Below are positions 16,605 to 23,790 of a DNA stretch of 29,422 nt, piece after piece; position 1 is the stretch's first letter; the number at the start of each line of letters is the position of its first letter. Source of the stretch: Chloroflexota bacterium. Its GTDB lineage: Bacteria > Chloroflexota > Dehalococcoidia > UBA1151 > TMED-70. The position numbers were made by a program, and so were the translations under genes. Under the pieces are notes generated by a model, which worked only from the letters and a program-made list of their open reading frames with translations, was not told the origin of the DNA and made no database searches. The stretch spans positions 9,750-39,171 of the forward strand of contig PASM01000020.1 in NCBI GenBank assembly GCA_002711965.1. Direction: 5' to 3'.

Positions 16605-18092
16605 CTAATTATTCATCATTTTTTCATAAAGCTTTAAATGAGAACCTATTAATTCTTTATGAATTTTATGATTTTTTTTGTCAGGATAATATTTTTCTTC
16701 TATTTCGGTATCAAAATCTTCAAAATTTCGTATTTGACCCAAAGCTTTTAGAATCATTATTGCCACGCCTTTTCCAGTGTCTTGATTATCTTTTGAAATA
16801 TTTATTTCCTTATTTAAAACATCAGATGTAGTTTGAATCCACCATGGTAAATTTTTAATTGCCCCTCCGCTTGCTATAACTTCTGAATCATCATCTAGAA
16901 AGTCTTCTAAAATTTTATAAACCAAAAATAATCTATAACTAATAGATTCTAAAAAAGACTGCAATATTTCTATAGAAGTATTCGAATATTTCAATCCAGA
17001 GATTATTCCTTTAGAATTATTTGACCATCCTAATGCTCTTTCTCCTAATAAAAAAGGTAAAACTGTAATTCCGTGCGCTGCTGGTTGTAATTTTAATAAT
17101 TCACTATTTAAATTTTCTAGTTTTGGAAGTTTTAAATTATTATAAGCCCAATTAATTAGATTCCCTCCTTCTGAAAATGAACCTCCAAGAAGTGAATAGT
17201 TATTTAGTAATCTATAACACCATAAACCTTTTGGGACCTCATTTACTTTTGAATCTAAGAGTATTCTTATCGCTCCTGTACTCCCTACAGTAATAGCAAT
17301 TTTTTTTCTTCCATAACACCCACTTCCAATTGTTGCTGCCATACCATCACCAACAGATAAAAAAAATGGAGTTTCTGATAACTTTTTCCATCGCTTTGAG
17401 TAATGATTATTTAGACCTTTTTCATAGTCATCATATGGTCTTAATACAGGTAATTTATCCTCTGAAATATCCAGGTAATCAATTAAATCAGAATGCCATT
17501 TCAATTTATTTTTATCTAATAATCCGCTCCAAGAAGAAATACTATAGCTAGCTTTAAAATTTTTATTTTCAAACCATTTTGAATAAATATAAGTAGAAAA
17601 ATCAACAAATTTATCAATATCTTTAAAATTCTTTTGATTATCTCTAATCCACATTATTTTTGAAGGAATATAAGAAGTGTGCTGCGCTGCTCCAGTTTCT
17701 TGATGAAGTATAGTTTCGTTAAAATCTTTCTTGATTTTATAAACTTCATTATTTGATCTAGTGTCAGCATATGTATATATTGGAGTTATAGGTTTTCCAT
17801 CTTTATTTATACCCAATAGTGTGCTGGCCATAGAATCTAAACCCACCCCTACTATTTCTTCTATATATCCTTCAGCTTTTTCTAAAACAATATCGATAGA
17901 TTCTTCAACTATAGATCTCAAAATCTCTGGATCCTGTTCTGAAGTTCCATCATTTTTACTTATTATGCTATGCGGTATAGATGTAGAAAATTTTGGTAAA
18001 TTATTACCTTCTAAATCAAAAATTGAGGTTTTTACAGATGAAGTTCCTATATCAACCACAATTATTGATTCTTTTATTTTTCTTTGATTCAA
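16605..18092 (-). CDS. FGGY-family carbohydrate kinase (gluconokinase/xylulokinase-like)
   Basis: A 495-aa sugar kinase of the FGGY family with an actin-like ATPase fold. The phosphate-1 loop DIGTSSVK is at 14-21 and YADTRSNNE at 108-116. The catalytic base is probably Asp249 in SVGDGMAATIG. VGSTGAIRIL, LLGGSFSEGGNLINW and ASGGAIKNLPWW complete the family signature. The GSTGAIR and GGSFSEGG stretches look closer to FGGY gluconokinases than to glycerol kinases. The start is uncertain: the TTG at 18092 has no Shine-Dalgarno, and the next option, a GTG at codon 12, would trim close to the phosphate loop. Probably the first gene of a kinase-oxidoreductase operon. Confidence 0.87.
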   Translation of the reverse strand: MNQRKIKESIIVVDIGTSSVKTSIFDLEGNNLPKFSTSIPHSIISKNDGTSEQDPEILRSIVEESIDIVLEKAEGYIEEIVGVGLDSMASTLLGINKDGKPITPIYTYADTRSNNEVYKIKKDFNETILHQETGAAQHTSYIPSKIMWIRDNQKNFKDIDKFVDFSTYIYSKWFENKNFKASYSISSWSGLLDKNKLKWHSDLIDYLDISEDKLPVLRPYDDYEKGLNNHYSKRWKKLSETPFFLSVGDGMAATIGSGCYGRKKIAITVGSTGAIRILLDSKVNEVPKGLWCYRLLNNYSLLGGSFSEGGNLINWAYNNLKLPKLENLNSELLKLQPAAHGITVLPFLLGERALGWSNNSKGIISGLKYSNTSIEILQSFLESISYRLFLVYKILEDFLDDDSEVIASGGAIKNLPWWIQTTSDVLNKEINISKDNQDTGKGVAIMILKALGQIRNFEDFDTEIEEKYYPDKKNHKIHKELIGSHLKLYEKMMNN

Positions 18093-18179
18093 AATATTAG
18101 TATCTATTTTTTTTGTATTAGGTAGGATTATATATATATTTTACTATCCATTTTTTGATAAGGATTACATAAAGTAAAA

Positions 18180-19391
18180 ATGTTTTTACAAAATATAAAA
18201 ATAAAAGAAAACTTATTATTTAAAAATAAAAAATTTCAAAGCTTAATGACAGGATTTTTCTTTTTTATATGCTCTGAATGGATAGAAAGATTATGTTTAA
18301 GTTGGTTAGTTTTAAAATCAACTAATTCAATCTTCGCAACACTTGTTTCATTTGCAATAACTCAGGTTGTTCAAACTATTTTTTCCCCTTTCACAGCCGC
18401 CGCGGCGGATAAATTTGGAAGGAATAAAATTATTATTTTAGTTGGATTTACAAGGTTTTTTGTATTATGCATATTTGCATTATTAGTTTTTCAAAATAAA
18501 AATTTCTTATTACTCGCTTATATTGCATCTGGAATGACTGGAATAACAAGATCATTTGTAGTTCCTGCTATACAAGGAAGTGTAATTAACTCTGTTGGAG
18601 AAAATCAAAAAATTACAGCAATGTTAATTTATTCAATGATAATGAGATTTACCGGAGTAATAGGATCTCTATTAGGAGGAGCTTTTTCAATATTATTTGG
18701 AATAGAACAGGCTATTTTATTATCTGGTTTATTTGGATTAATAGGATCAATTATTTTATTAATAAAATCTTCAGAATTCAATGAAGAAAAAAATTCAGGC
18801 AATTACTTTAAAAATATAAAAGATGGACTTAAGATAGTTTTTGGTAATTTTTATACTAGAAATTTATTACTTTTTGCTGGAATTGTTGAAATTTTTGGAT
18901 TTTCTATTTTTAGTTTATTATCATCAATAACGAAATTTATATTGGAATCAGAAATAGGAATTCTAAGTATTTTGCAAACAGCAATATCTATTGGAGGATT
19001 TTTAGGTATTTTAGGATTATTTAGATGGAAAGATATAAACAAAGCACACTCTATAGTAACAGTTATTTCTGTGATTTTTGGTTTGTCTATACTAATGATC
19101 GCGCTAATAAATAATTTATATCTAGCAATTTTTTTCTTGGCTATTGTAGGTGCTTGTGGAGCCAGCTTTGATGCAGTTCAATGGACCTATCTTCAAAAAA
19201 ATGTTCCTCCTCAATTAAGAAGCACAGCCGTTTCTGCATGGTTTATAACTATAGGATTAGGTTGGGTAGGACATCTTTTGATAGGCTACATGTCAGATAA
19301 GATAAGTTTGAATTTTTCTATTTTATTTACAGGTAGTATTTTGATTTGTTCATCATTTATTTTCTTTATAATTAATAGTAAGTATAAATAA
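18180..19391 (+). CDS. MFS transporter (MFS_3-like)
   Basis: Polytopic membrane protein of 403 aa with roughly 12 hydrophobic segments. Motif A appears after helix 2 as FTAAAADKFGRNKIIIL, and GFTRFF and VPAIQGSVINSVG follow as in the MFS_3 (enterobactin exporter-like) group. RSTAVSAWF precedes the last helices. The substrate is unknown. The A-rich region before the ATG lacks a Shine-Dalgarno at a useful distance. The gene for an exported protein begins 13 nt after its stop. Confidence 0.87.
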   Translation: MFLQNIKIKENLLFKNKKFQSLMTGFFFFICSEWIERLCLSWLVLKSTNSIFATLVSFAITQVVQTIFSPFTAAAADKFGRNKIIILVGFTRFFVLCIFALLVFQNKNFLLLAYIASGMTGITRSFVVPAIQGSVINSVGENQKITAMLIYSMIMRFTGVIGSLLGGAFSILFGIEQAILLSGLFGLIGSIILLIKSSEFNEEKNSGNYFKNIKDGLKIVFGNFYTRNLLLFAGIVEIFGFSIFSLLSSITKFILESEIGILSILQTAISIGGFLGILGLFRWKDINKAHSIVTVISVIFGLSILMIALINNLYLAIFFLAIVGACGASFDAVQWTYLQKNVPPQLRSTAVSAWFITIGLGWVGHLLIGYMSDKISLNFSILFTGSILICSSFIFFIINSKYK

Positions 19392-19404
19392 ATCAATAAT
19401 TATT

Positions 19405-20094
19405 TTGAAAAATAAAATTAAGATAATCTCTATATTTTTTTTACAATTTTTTGGATTATTCTTCTTTGTAGATACAATTCAAGCTCATCAACCATTTGGT
19501 ATTAATGATAAAACAGAAAAAAATTATATAGAAATAAGTGATGCAACAGTATCTCATGCTTTTTATGGAGAGTTTGTAAATAAAAATGAAGAAATGATAC
19601 TTGATTTTAAATTAAAAGAAGGCGATACATTTGATTTCAGTTTATTAATACCAAATCTGGAACCTGAAAATCTAAAAGACTCAAGTGAATTCCCTTACCT
19701 ATTAATTAATGATGTTAAGTATTTACCTAATCAAACTTCAAATTTTTACGAACCATACAGCAGAATGAATCTTATAAGAATAATATCTGAAAGACAAAAT
19801 ATAGAAAAAAATACAGATATAAATGTAAAAGTCATTTCTAGAGGAAATACAAGATATGTTTTTTCAATCGGATATAAAGAAATATTTAACAATACCTATG
19901 CATCAGGTAATGTTAGAAGGTTCAGCATGAATGATCTAAACGAATGGTATAACAGATTATATACCCCTGATGCTATTGAAGAAAAAAATAATTTAACAAT
20001 TATATTAGCCATTTTAATTGGGTTTACTGTTTTTCTTAGTGCAGTATTTTATTATCGACAAGACATATTAGAAAAATTTAATAACAATCATTGA
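19405..20094 (+). CDS. Exported, C-terminally anchored protein with predicted N-terminal histidine
   Basis: Not a named family that I can place. The 229-aa product has a signal peptide (1-27) ending TIQA, with cleavage predicted before His28, so the mature protein would begin HQPF. A beta-rich domain follows (SHAFYGEF, FDFSLLIPNLEP, FYEPYSRMN, RYVFSIGYKEIF). A transmembrane helix at about 196-217 and a short basic tail end it. I recall similar secreted proteins of unknown function that also start with His after an Ala-His cleavage site. An N-terminal His can bind copper, but nothing else here proves that. The start is a TTG without a Shine-Dalgarno, 13 nt after the MFS gene. The stop overlaps the convergent acr3 by 7 nt. 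Confidence 0.75.
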   Translation: MKNKIKIISIFFLQFFGLFFFVDTIQAHQPFGINDKTEKNYIEISDATVSHAFYGEFVNKNEEMILDFKLKEGDTFDFSLLIPNLEPENLKDSSEFPYLLINDVKYLPNQTSNFYEPYSRMNLIRIISERQNIEKNTDINVKVISRGNTRYVFSIGYKEIFNNTYASGNVRRFSMNDLNEWYNRLYTPDAIEEKNNLTIILAILIGFTVFLSAVFYYRQDILEKFNNNH

Positions 20095-21107
20095 AATCTA
20101 AATTTATCCGAAGTTTTGTTAACTATATAAACCAAAGACATCATAACTGGAACTTCAACTAAAACACCTACAACAGTAGCCAGAGCAGCACCAGAGTTAA
20201 TACCAAACATTCCTATAGCAACTGCTACAGCAAGTTCAAAAAAATTTGAAGTTCCAATTAAGCAAGCAGGAGCAGCAATCTTATGAGGGAGTTTTAAAAT
20301 ATAGGCTGAAAAATAAGCCAATAAAAATATTCCATAAGTTTGAATCAAGAGCGGAATTGCAATTAATATTATAAGCAAAGGAGAATTTATGATTTTTTCC
20401 CCTTGGAATCCAAATAACAAAATTACAGTAAGTAGCAGACCTTGAACTATAAATGGTTTAAATTTTTTATTAAATTTATTCAACCTTGAGATATTTTCTT
20501 GCAAAATAAATTTCCTTGTAAAAAAACCAAGAATCAAAGGTATTAAGACATAAAGTATAACTGAAATAAGTAGAGTGTCCCATGGAACTACAATCGAAGT
20601 CACTCCTAAATATAAAGCAGCGATAGGAGCAAATGCAAATATCATAATTATGTCATTTATAGAAACTTGCAATAATGTATAATTTGGATCTCCTTTAGTA
20701 AGAGAACTCCATACAAAAACCATTGCTGTACAAGGGGCAACTCCCAATAAAATCATACCTGCTATATATTGCTTGGAATCATCCGGAGATATCAGGTTTA
20801 CAAAAAATACTTCAAAAAATAGAATCCCAAGCATTGCCATAGTGAATGGTTTAACTACCCAATTGATAATCAAGGTAAGTAATAGACCCTTAGGACTAGA
20901 CTTAAAATCTAATATTTTTAAAAAATCTATATTTACCATCATAGGGAAAATCATTACCCATATAAAAAAAGCGATAAGAAGATTTACTTTTTGATATTCC
21001 AAATCAGCAATAAAGTCAAAAAATCCTGGAATTATAAAACCCAATATAGTTCCAGATATGATGCTTAAAGCTATCCAAACTGATAAATATTTTTCAAAAA
21101 TGCCCAA
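20088..21107 (-). CDS. acr3: Arsenite efflux permease, Acr3 family
   Basis: A 339-aa membrane carrier with about ten helices that exports arsenite, or antimonite in some members. It begins with the family's usual MGIFEKYLSVWIAL. The essential cysteine is Cys126 in LLGVAPCTAMVFVWSSLTKGDP, and the essential glutamate is Glu291 in GTSNFFELAVAVAIG. They correspond to Cys129 and Glu305 of the studied Alkaliphilus protein. The start codon is a TTG at 21107 with no Shine-Dalgarno. No arsC or arsR lies next to it; the only candidate partner is a 58-aa ORF upstream. Confidence 0.93.
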   Translation of the reverse strand: MGIFEKYLSVWIALSIISGTILGFIIPGFFDFIADLEYQKVNLLIAFFIWVMIFPMMVNIDFLKILDFKSSPKGLLLTLIINWVVKPFTMAMLGILFFEVFFVNLISPDDSKQYIAGMILLGVAPCTAMVFVWSSLTKGDPNYTLLQVSINDIIMIFAFAPIAALYLGVTSIVVPWDTLLISVILYVLIPLILGFFTRKFILQENISRLNKFNKKFKPFIVQGLLLTVILLFGFQGEKIINSPLLIILIAIPLLIQTYGIFLLAYFSAYILKLPHKIAAPACLIGTSNFFELAVAVAIGMFGINSGAALATVVGVLVEVPVMMSLVYIVNKTSDKFRFQ

Positions 21108-21176
21108 TTATAATATGAAAGTTTATAAAATGATCTTAGACCAACAAATCATTTATATATTAAACTAAAGTTAAAT

Positions 21177-21353
21177 TTACTTATAGTACTTTTTATACAA
21201 TTCTAAAATTGATACTTCATCAGTTTTTACCGATAAATCTTTACCAAGATTTTCATTTTGAAAATTTTCTGCAAGAATTCTGTGCTGAACCTCTTCTTTA
21301 TAACTGACTGAATTGAAAAAATTTTGACTAGCTTTAGCAATTAATGAAAACAA
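21177..21353 (-). CDS. Possible 58-aa protein or gene remnant upstream of acr3
   Basis: This is the only coding-like signal in the 464-nt stretch between acr3 and the B12-type regulator. From a TTG at 21353, with AAAGG six nt upstream, a 58-codon frame ends at TAA (21177-21179). The frame is open back to 21386 without an ATG. The product begins MFSLIAKASQNFFN and ends LELYKKYYK, with ordinary amino acid composition. I do not recognise it. It may be a small gene co-transcribed with acr3 (69 nt gap) or the tail of a broken gene; another frame just upstream (GISDLAFNKY, stop) would join it by one frameshift at an A-tract near 21370. Confidence 0.35.
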   Translation of the reverse strand: MFSLIAKASQNFFNSVSYKEEVQHRILAENFQNENLGKDLSVKTDEVSILELYKKYYK

Positions 21354-21431
21354 TTTGTACCTTTCTTTTTTAGTATTTATTAAATGCTAAATCTGAAATG
21401 CCAACATATATATAGATAAATGTTAAATATT

Positions 21432-21450
21432 TGTTACGAAATTAGTAACA
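21432..21450. repeat. Inverted repeat TGTTAC-n7-GTAACA
   Basis: A perfect 6-bp inverted repeat with a 7-nt centre, upstream of the possible 58-aa ORF and acr3. Its size fits an operator for a small dimeric repressor, but no bound protein is implied by the sequence. A second inverted repeat begins 15 nt further on. Confidence 0.4.
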
Positions 21451-21464
21451 TAAAGTCTTTTGTG

Positions 21465-21488
21465 TCTAATTGCAAATGACTAATTAGA
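21465..21488. repeat. Inverted repeat TCTAATT-n10-AATTAGA
   Basis: A perfect 7-bp inverted repeat with a 10-nt centre, between the 3' end of the B12-type regulator gene (21572) and the acr3 side. No T-run follows on either strand, so a terminator role is unlikely. A protein-binding site is possible. AT-rich sequence gives such repeats by chance at some rate. Confidence 0.35.
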
Positions 21489-21571
21489 GAATTTTTAGTA
21501 TAAATCTCAAACGAATTGCGATCATTTCACTACTTAATATTTATAAATAAAAATATTTTACGGTATTCGTA

Positions 21572-22462
21572 TCAATCTCCCAGCAGTGTTGACATTGTGA
21601 CTCCAAGTGAGTCTGAAATTGATTTAAGCGAGCCTAGGGATACGTTTTGCTTTCCTTGCTCCACTGCGCTTATAAATGTTCGAGCAAGTCCCGATTTCTT
21701 TGAAAGCTCACTTTGGCTAAGATTTCTGTTTTTTCTTACCGTATGAATTTTATCTCCTAGTGACAAAAGGACTGATTCTAAAGGCATCAAGGCGGGATTT
21801 GTTTCAACAAGAGAGTTTGCAACATATGTTGCTTTTAATGGATCGCCTGCAAAACCGTCAATATACCTGTTAGTATCTTTTATCAATGATGCAGCGGGGC
21901 CTCCAATAATAACTTTAATATTTTTATTTAGTTCCTTAATGGATTGAATGGCCTCTTCAAGTTTATTGTTACTATTTGGAAAAGTAGATGATAAAAGAAC
22001 AAAGTTAGGAACGGTTGTGTCTATATATTTTATTAAATCTGCATTTGGGATAGAGCTCCCTAAAAGCTCTACATTCCATCCGTCCCATCTAAAAAAATCT
22101 GCAGTCATATACAAACCAATCACATGAGTGTCATCCTCTATAGCCGACATAGATATTTTCATTCCATTTGGAGTAGGAAGCCTAAAATTGTTTCTAACCC
22201 TATCCATTAATAAGAGGCAAAATTGAGTCGCTCTATGCTCTTCAGTAATCAATATTTTCCCTTGATGCCATAAATTGCCTATATGGTTTAGAGAAACTCT
22301 AATCAAATCAAGGTAAATAACAGCAGGTGACCATTGCTGAGAAATCAACATTCGCGAAATTAAATTAGCCTGGTTATAATGACCATTAACCAAACTTGAA
22401 GTAAGCTGCTTAGAAACAGCCTGAATTTCAGTTTTAGGTGGCACGTACCAGTTTGAATTCAT
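21572..22462 (-). CDS. CarH-like cobalamin-binding regulator with C-terminal XRE helix-turn-helix
   Basis: A 296-aa predicted one-component regulator. Residues about 1-95 form a B12-binding helical bundle with the CarH signature Wx9EH (Trp65, Glu75, His76). Residues 100-215 form the Rossmann cobalamin domain with DxHxxG (Asp111, His113, Gly116), LLSST at 156-160 and IIGGP at 185-189. Residues 235-296 are an XRE/Cro helix-turn-helix (LSQSELSKKSG, then RTFISAVEQGK). CarH/LitR photoreceptors carry a MerR domain at the N terminus, so the DNA-binding class and domain order differ here. Adenosylcobalamin-dependent light sensing is inferred from the motifs only. The ATG has GAGGG close upstream, and an extended -10 (TGATATACT) reads toward the gene at 22498-22490. 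Divergent from the 22579 operon. Confidence 0.85.
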   Translation of the reverse strand: MNSNWYVPPKTEIQAVSKQLTSSLVNGHYNQANLISRMLISQQWSPAVIYLDLIRVSLNHIGNLWHQGKILITEEHRATQFCLLLMDRVRNNFRLPTPNGMKISMSAIEDDTHVIGLYMTADFFRWDGWNVELLGSSIPNADLIKYIDTTVPNFVLLSSTFPNSNNKLEEAIQSIKELNKNIKVIIGGPAASLIKDTNRYIDGFAGDPLKATYVANSLVETNPALMPLESVLLSLGDKIHTVRKNRNLSQSELSKKSGLARTFISAVEQGKQNVSLGSLKSISDSLGVTMSTLLGD

Positions 22463-22489
22463 ATACCCTCATTTACTACTTACATGATT

Positions 22490-22498
22490 AGTATATCA
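22490..22498 (-). promoter_or_regulatory. Extended -10 promoter of the B12-type regulator
   Basis: Read on the minus strand this is TGATATACT: an extended -10 TG followed by TATACT. A transcript would start about 20 nt before the ATG at 22462 and include its GAGGG ribosome-binding site. No good -35 is needed for an extended -10 promoter. Confidence 0.45.
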
Positions 22499-22501
22499 GA
22501 C

Positions 22502-22513
22502 AAATAATTATTT
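22502..22513. promoter_or_regulatory. Palindrome between divergent promoters, candidate operator
   Basis: AAATAATTATTT is a perfect 12-bp palindrome centred in the 116-nt gap between the B12-type regulator and the small-protein operon. It lies between the regulator's -10 and the candidate plus-strand elements. XRE-type dimers bind palindromes, so this is a reasonable operator candidate. Its pure A/T content makes chance occurrence a real possibility. Confidence 0.3.
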
Positions 22514-22523
22514 TTGCACAATA

Positions 22524-22550
22524 TTTACATCTTTTATAAGAATATATAAG
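22524..22550 (+). promoter_or_regulatory. Probable promoter of the 22579 operon
   Basis: TTTACA (22524-22529) and TATAAG (22545-22550) are spaced 15 nt. An alternative is TTGCAC (22514-22519) with a first TATAAG copy (22535-22540), also 15 nt. The TATAAG hexamer is repeated exactly 10 bp apart. Both spacings are short of 17 nt, which is common for activator-dependent or regulated promoters. Confidence 0.3.
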
Positions 22551-22578
22551 TATAAACAATTTATAAAGGGGCAAGAAA

Positions 22579-22749
22579 ATGTCAATGTTATTAAAAATGT
22601 GTCCTAACTGTAAGGGCGACTTAATGGATATGGTAGATCAAGATAATTTTAGTATCTATAAATGTGCTCAATGTTCGAGAGAGTTTTCAAAAGAATTGTT
22701 TAATAAAAAAGGAAATCATTCCCATGAAAATAGCTTCCACAAAGTCTAA
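22579..22749 (+). CDS. Small zinc-ribbon protein, 56 aa
   Basis: A 56-aa protein with two CxxC knuckles, MCPNCKGDL (Cys8, Cys11) and YKCAQCSREF (Cys29, Cys32). The 17-residue spacing is that of a TFIIB-like zinc ribbon. The C-terminal third is basic and His-rich (NHSHENSFHKV). The ATG at 22579 has AAGGGG about 8 nt upstream. It is first in a compact plus-strand operon divergent from the CarH-like regulator, and the next gene overlaps it by 26 nt. A role as a zinc-binding adaptor or nucleic-acid-binding protein is inference. Confidence 0.75.
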   Translation: MSMLLKMCPNCKGDLMDMVDQDNFSIYKCAQCSREFSKELFNKKGNHSHENSFHKV

Positions 22750-22894
22750 AGATTGCAAATTATGCTCATTGCCAAAAGAAGAGCACATTTCAGATAAATC
22801 TTTTGGAGGAGTTTTAATTGGGTGTAAATTTGAAAATAATTTATTCAAAAATTATGTAAATAATTTGAAAGAAGTTGTTAGTAAATGGATTTAG
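22724..22894 (+). CDS. Small CxxC protein of unknown function, 56 aa
   Basis: A second 56-aa product, in another frame. It overlaps the zinc-ribbon gene by 26 nt and the SDR gene by 10 nt. The sequence opens MKIASTKSKDCKLCSLPKEE, with Cys11 and Cys14, His18-type residues nearby and Cys34 in IGCKF, so it could bind a metal. I chose the ATG at 22724 rather than the TTG at 22664. The TTG would overlap the first gene by 86 nt, and AAGGA lies upstream of the ATG. I do not recognise the family. Overlap on both sides argues for coupled translation. Confidence 0.55.
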   Translation: MKIASTKSKDCKLCSLPKEEHISDKSFGGVLIGCKFENNLFKNYVNNLKEVVSKWI

Positions 22895-23607
22895 ATAATA
22901 GAAAAATAATTGCCTTTGGAGCAAGTAGTGATATGGCTAAATCTTTTCTTGAAAATAAATCTATTGCAAACAATGAAATTTATGCCATCAGCAGAAATGA
23001 AATCTCTGTAGGTCAAAACATTAATTTCGTTAATGTTAAAAATTACATGGATGTATCAGAGGTAATCAAAGATATAGAAATAGAAAACAGTGAAATCTCA
23101 GTTGTAAATTTTGCAGGATCTGTAAATTTAAAGCCTCTTCATCTAGCAAAAGATGAAGAGATGTATGAAGTACTTGAAATTAATTTAATGTCTAATTTTA
23201 GGATACTTACTAGTTTACTAAAAAATAATATGAAATCACTTAGCTATGTTTGCTTCTCCTCCGTAGCAGCAAATTATGGATTACCTAACCACGAACTCAT
23301 TTCTGCTGCTAAATCCGGGGTAGAAGGCTTAATAAGATCTTGTGCGGCCACATATGGGTATAAAAATTATAGATTCAATTGCATAGCACCTGGTCTAATA
23401 GAAACAAAATTATCTAAAAGAATGATTTCAAATGACAAATCAAGAGAGATGGTTAAAAACATGTATCCTCTTAAAAAGATCGGAGCTCCAATAGACATTG
23501 AAGAATGTTTACTTTGGTTGCTTTCCAATAGTTCCTCATTCGTTACAGGGCAAACAATCAGCATAGACGGGGGATTAAACAATATAAATTCAAGGATTTT
23601 ACAATAA
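22885..23607 (+). CDS. SDR-fold protein lacking the catalytic tyrosine
   Basis: A 240-aa short-chain dehydrogenase-type Rossmann protein. The nucleotide loop is FGASSDMAK (11-19) in place of the usual GASxGIG. VNFAG (74-78) replaces NNAG. The catalytic serine (Ser125 or Ser126) is present. In the YxxxK motif the tyrosine is Ile139 while Lys143 is kept (ISAAK). The end, VTGQTISIDGG, is normal. Losing the tyrosine while keeping the fold suggests altered chemistry or a binding role. The ATG at 22885 overlaps the previous gene by 10 nt, and the stop overlaps the next ATG (TAATG). Confidence 0.85.
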   Translation: MDLDNRKIIAFGASSDMAKSFLENKSIANNEIYAISRNEISVGQNINFVNVKNYMDVSEVIKDIEIENSEISVVNFAGSVNLKPLHLAKDEEMYEVLEINLMSNFRILTSLLKNNMKSLSYVCFSSVAANYGLPNHELISAAKSGVEGLIRSCAATYGYKNYRFNCIAPGLIETKLSKRMISNDKSREMVKNMYPLKKIGAPIDIEECLLWLLSNSSSFVTGQTISIDGGLNNINSRILQ

Positions 23608-23732
23608 TGAAAGAATATATTACCAAAACACCTAACTTAGATTATTCATATGATAACAATGTTGAAAACTTTATTTCTATAAATATAGAAAATGAGAAAT
23701 ATAATAGGTTGCTTCAAGAATTGTTTCATTAA
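23607..23732 (+). CDS. Small peptide, 41 aa, coupled to the SDR-like gene
   Basis: A 41-codon frame whose ATG shares one base with the SDR-like stop (TAATG), the arrangement expected for translational coupling. The product starts MKEYITKTPNLDYS and ends NRLLQELFH. It is acidic to neutral, soluble and without cysteine. I do not recognise it. Its reality rests on the coupled start and operon position only. Confidence 0.4.
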   Translation: MKEYITKTPNLDYSYDNNVENFISINIENEKYNRLLQELFH

Positions 23733-23790
23733 TAAGTAATAATAATCTTAAAAAGCTTGAGTTGATTCAATAGGATATACAAGATTAGAA

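Noticed and set aside
21516..21746. Plus-strand open frame over the 3' end of the B12-type regulator
   Set aside because: It is antisense to the XRE domain, whose frame clearly encodes a conserved helix-turn-helix.
22463..22578. Possible cobalamin riboswitch near the B12-type regulator
   Set aside because: The gap is 116 nt and AT-rich, with no B12-box-like GC-rich conserved segment or room for the ~200-nt fold.
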